Shown piece by piece: positions 5,188 to 7,184 of a stretch of 7,184 nucleotides of DNA. This DNA is from an uncultured Oscillospiraceae bacterium (GTDB taxonomy: Bacteria; Bacillota; Clostridia; Oscillospirales; Oscillospiraceae), in contig CAKUCT010000100.1 in NCBI GenBank assembly GCA_934643765.1, positions 1 through 7,184 on the forward strand, given 5' to 3'. Below the pieces are notes generated by a model. That model searched no databases, had not been told where the DNA came from, and was given only the letters and a program-made list of their open reading frames with translations. Numbering within the stretch: position 1 is the first letter of the stretch; each line of letters opens with the position of its first letter. Made by a program: the position numbers and the translations under genes.

Positions 5188-6792
5188 ATGGTTTTTGACA
5201 CGATTTTGCGCGGCGGTACGGTGATTGACGGCAGCGGCGCGCCGGGGAAGATTGCAGACGTTGGAATAAAGGGCGGAAAAATCGCGGCGGTTGGGAAGAT
5301 CACCGGCGCGCAGGCAGGAAGGACACTCGACGTCACAGGGTATCTTGTCACGCCCGGCTTTATTGACATCCACCGCCACGCGGACGCAGCCATCTTCCGG
5401 GCGGGCTTCGGAGAATCGGAGCTTTTCCAGGGGCTGACGACGATTGTAAATGGCAACTGCGGGCTGTCCGCCGCGCCGAGCGGCGGCGTGTTCCAGCGGG
5501 AGATTTTTGACTATCTCACGCCGGTGACGGGGCAGTTGGAGGCGCGGATGTGCACAGAGTCAATGCAGGACTATCTGCAGGCGGCGGGGAAGCTCCCGCT
5601 GCCGCTGAACATGGGAATGCTGGCCGGCGGCGGAACCATCCGCGCGCAGGCGGCGGGCTTTGGCGTGCAGCGGCTGGAGGATGAACACTACCGGAAGATT
5701 CATAAGGCGCTGGAAGACGCGCTGGCGGCAGGCGCGCTCGGCGTGTCGCTGGGACTTGGGTATGCACCGGAGTGCTTTTATACGACAGATGAGCTCATCC
5801 GGGCACTGCTGCCGCTGCAGAACAGCGGCGTTCCCATCACGGTGCATATGCGTCAGGAGGGGAGCGGCGTTGTGCAGGCGCTGGAGGAAATGATTGCGGT
5901 AGGAAGAGCACTTCAGACGCCGGTGGAGATCAGCCATCTCAAATCCATCGGCAAGGCAAACTGGAGAAGCTGCACGCCAAAAATGCTGGAGCTGATGCGC
6001 CGGGCGCGGGAGGACGGCGTGACGGTGTTCTGCGACGCCTACCCCTATACAGCGGGCTCGACGCAGCTGATTCACATTCTGCCGCCGGAGTGCCAGGAGG
6101 GCGGACTTGATCGGCTGAGCGAGAATCTGAGAAAGCCGGCGTTCCGCGCCGGGCTTCGCCGGCGGATGAAAACCGGGAGTGATTTTGAAAATATTTCGCT
6201 GCTGGTCGGCTGGGAGAACATCGCGGCCTCCAGCGTCACGAGGCAGGAAAACAAAATCTATGAAGGAAAATCCATTGCGGAAATTGCCGCGATGCAGGGA
6301 AAAGACCCCTTTGACTGCGCATTTGATCTGCTGGCGGAGGAAAACTGCGCGGTGAGCATGATTGACTTCATTGCGGCCGAAGAGGATATTGAGGCGATTT
6401 TGCGCGATGAGACGACGTGCGTCATCTCCGACAGTACATATCCCACGCAGGGACTTCTGCACCCGCGGGTGTACGGGACGTATGCAAGGCTCTTTGAGCG
6501 CTATGTCCGGGAAAGAAAGACGATTCCGGCAGAAAAGGCTGTGCAGAAGGTGACGAGCCTGCCCGCCAAGCGGCTGGGTCTTGCGGGAAAGGGAACGGTT
6601 GCAGTGGGGATGGACGCGGATCTCAATGTGTTCCGGCTGGAAGATCTTCACGAGGCCGGTACCTATGCTGCGCCGCGGCAGTGCGCGCAGGGAATGGCGT
6701 ATGTGTTTGTCGCGGGACAGGCCGCCATTTCGGATGGGAAACGGACGCAGGACGCGGGCGGGCACGTGATGCGGCGCGGCGTGCAAGGTTGA
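5188..6792 (+). CDS. N-acyl-D-amino-acid deacylase family amidohydrolase
   Basis: Members of this metal-dependent amidohydrolase family hydrolyse N-acyl-D-amino acids to D-amino acid and acid; the exact substrate here is unknown. The 534-residue product starts with the family's LRGGTVIDGSGAPGKIADVGIKGG-type strand region. Candidate metal ligands are visible: His62 and His64 (DIHRHAD), Cys91 (GNCG), His220 (VHMRQEG) and His250 (ISHLKSIG). Asp415 (SDSTYP) stands where the catalytic aspartate is expected. This matches the ligand set known for Alcaligenes D-aminoacylase, including cysteine in place of the carboxylated lysine of other amidohydrolases. DAYPYTAGST and HPRVYGTYARLFERYV are further signatures, and the C-terminus has the ADLNVF and VFVAGQ strands. 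It is about 50 residues longer than the classic enzyme. ATG 5188 has AAAGGAG (5173-5179) 8 bases upstream; the in-frame TTG at 5158 lies in the terminator. No signal peptide is seen, so it is probably cytoplasmic. It has no clear link to the glycogen genes. Confidence 0.9.
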   Translation: MVFDTILRGGTVIDGSGAPGKIADVGIKGGKIAAVGKITGAQAGRTLDVTGYLVTPGFIDIHRHADAAIFRAGFGESELFQGLTTIVNGNCGLSAAPSGGVFQREIFDYLTPVTGQLEARMCTESMQDYLQAAGKLPLPLNMGMLAGGGTIRAQAAGFGVQRLEDEHYRKIHKALEDALAAGALGVSLGLGYAPECFYTTDELIRALLPLQNSGVPITVHMRQEGSGVVQALEEMIAVGRALQTPVEISHLKSIGKANWRSCTPKMLELMRRAREDGVTVFCDAYPYTAGSTQLIHILPPECQEGGLDRLSENLRKPAFRAGLRRRMKTGSDFENISLLVGWENIAASSVTRQENKIYEGKSIAEIAAMQGKDPFDCAFDLLAEENCAVSMIDFIAAEEDIEAILRDETTCVISDSTYPTQGLLHPRVYGTYARLFERYVRERKTIPAEKAVQKVTSLPAKRLGLAGKGTVAVGMDADLNVFRLEDLHEAGTYAAPRQCAQGMAYVFVAGQAAISDGKRTQDAGGHVMRRGVQG

Positions 6793-6921
6793 AGCTAATT
6801 CCTTCAAAAATGTGGGAGTTTTGAAATACAAAAACAATCAGGCAACTGACAAAGCATTTGGAACTATTGAAAATGTAGAGATTATTTCGCATAAAGGCCC
6901 GTTTTTTGGCAAAAATAATAC
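6793..6921. other. AT-rich intergenic region between the deacylase gene and the gap promoter
   Basis: Base composition falls sharply from the GC-rich genes to AT-rich DNA here. I find no coding frame I would support. TTCAAAA (6803-6809) and TTTTGAA (6819-6825) form a 7-pair AT-only inverted repeat just after the deacylase stop. It is too weak and lacks a T-run, so it is not a convincing terminator. An odd-centred dyad, TTTTTG-G-CAAAAA, lies at 6903-6915 next to the promoter. Confidence 0.6.
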
Positions 6922-6950
6922 TGGACACATTCGAGCGGATACGATATAAT
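6903..6950 (+). promoter_or_regulatory. Strong sigma-A promoter of gap with A/T-rich upstream element
   Basis: TGGACA (6922-6927, five of six matches to the -35 box) is 17 bases from a perfect TATAAT (6945-6950), placing the start near 6957. Upstream, T- and A-tracts at about 6902-6920 fall at roughly -55 to -37, where an UP element contacts the RNA polymerase alpha subunits. The tracts also form the dyad TTTTTG-G-CAAAAA (6903-6915), which could instead be a regulator site. A strong promoter fits a glycolytic housekeeping gene. Confidence 0.85.
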
Positions 6951-6958
6951 TTAGCGGT

Positions 6959-7018
6959 ATGAAAAGATACCATGTACTTTCGCAGCCGGGCCGGATTGCT
7001 GGCGCGGCGATAAAATAA
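6959..7018 (+). CDS. Possible 19-codon ORF in the gap leader
   Basis: The frame reads MKRYHVLSQPGRIAGAAIK and stops with TAA at 7016-7018. The stop overlaps the gap Shine-Dalgarno sequence AAGGAGG (7017-7023) by two bases. The ATG lies about two bases after the predicted transcript start, so if translated it would be essentially leaderless. No Shine-Dalgarno site precedes it. Ribosomes ending here would sit on the gap initiation region. The ORF is short enough to be chance, and the peptide is not recognised. Confidence 0.25.
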   Translation: MKRYHVLSQPGRIAGAAIK

Positions 7019-7032
7019 GGAGGAAATTATTC

Positions 7033-7184
7033 ATGTCTGTTAAAGTTGCGATCAATGGTTTTGGCCGTATCGGCCGTCTGGCTTTCCGTCAGATGTTCGG
7101 CGCTGAAGGCTACGAAGTCGTCGCCATCAACGACCTGACTTCCGCCAAGATGCTCGCGCACCTGCTGAAGTACGACTCCACGCA
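7033..7184 (+). CDS. gap: Glyceraldehyde-3-phosphate dehydrogenase, type I (N-terminal part)
   Basis: Fifty codons are visible before the window ends. The protein begins MSVKVAINGFGRIGRLAFRQ, with the NAD-binding Rossmann loop NGFGRIGR at residues 8-15. It continues to VVAINDLTS, where Asp34 is the expected contact to the adenosine ribose of NAD, then HLLKYDST at 43-50. This is the canonical start of GAPDH, which makes 1,3-bisphosphoglycerate in glycolysis. ATG 7033 has a perfect AAGGAGG (7017-7023) 9 bases upstream. All three visible arginines flanking the NAD loop and after it (12, 15, 19) use CGT, unlike the CGC/CGG-rich neighbours, consistent with high expression. The catalytic cysteine lies beyond the window. 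It has its own strong promoter and so is independent of the deacylase gene. Confidence 0.96.
   Translation, partial: MSVKVAINGFGRIGRLAFRQMFGAEGYEVVAINDLTSAKMLAHLLKYDST

Noticed and set aside
6803..6825. TTCAAAA/TTTTGAA inverted repeat as the deacylase terminator
   Set aside because: The stem is seven pairs with only one GC pair, and no T-run follows.
1..7184. tRNA, rRNA, CRISPR array, insertion sequence or attachment site
   Set aside because: No cloverleaf, regularly spaced repeats, transposase motifs or terminal inverted repeats were seen; the region looks like ordinary chromosome.

Overview
The window is about 7.2 kb of GC-rich bacterial DNA with all genes on the + strand. Strong Shine-Dalgarno sites (AAGGAGG, AAAGGAG), sigma-A type -35/-10 boxes, a LacI-type regulator with a TTG start, and the protein sequences (especially the start of GAPDH and the MalQ/GlgP types) suggest a Firmicute of class Clostridia, probably a gut Oscillospiraceae/Ruminococcaceae-like organism. 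This placement comes from remembered sequence style, not from a search.

Layout. Positions 1-85 hold the last codons of a MalG-type sugar ABC permease. A LacI-family regulator (110-1117) follows after 24 bases, and a 4-alpha-glucanotransferase, malQ (1131-2612), follows 13 bases later. The three look like one operon for uptake, control and processing of maltodextrin. A perfect-consensus promoter (TTGACA-16-TATAAT, 2586-2613) sits in the last codons and stop of malQ. It would start a roughly 118-base leader ahead of a complete glycogen/maltodextrin phosphorylase, glgP/malP (2738-5059). That leader contains a possible 23-codon ORF whose stop overlaps the glgP start. A strong intrinsic terminator lies at 5131-5159. 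It is followed within 14 bases by the Shine-Dalgarno site of an N-acyl-D-amino-acid deacylase-type amidohydrolase (5188-6792). A 240-base AT-rich gap (6793-7032) carries a strong promoter with an A/T-rich upstream element and leads to gap (GAPDH), which is cut by the window end.

How the genes work together. Imported maltodextrins are disproportionated by MalQ into chains long enough for phosphorylase, and GlgP/MalP releases glucose-1-phosphate, which enters glycolysis, where GAPDH acts. The LacI protein is the likely local regulator of the mal part. The separate promoter before glgP would let phosphorylase be made when the transporter operon is off. The deacylase has no evident link to this pathway.

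I see no convincing unknown biological system here: the genes belong to known families. The points worth a second look are regulatory: the promoter buried in malQ with a duplicated 7-mer as spacer, the small ORFs in the glgP and gap leaders, and the terminator placed directly in front of the deacylase gene with a G-run upstream that could compete for its stem.
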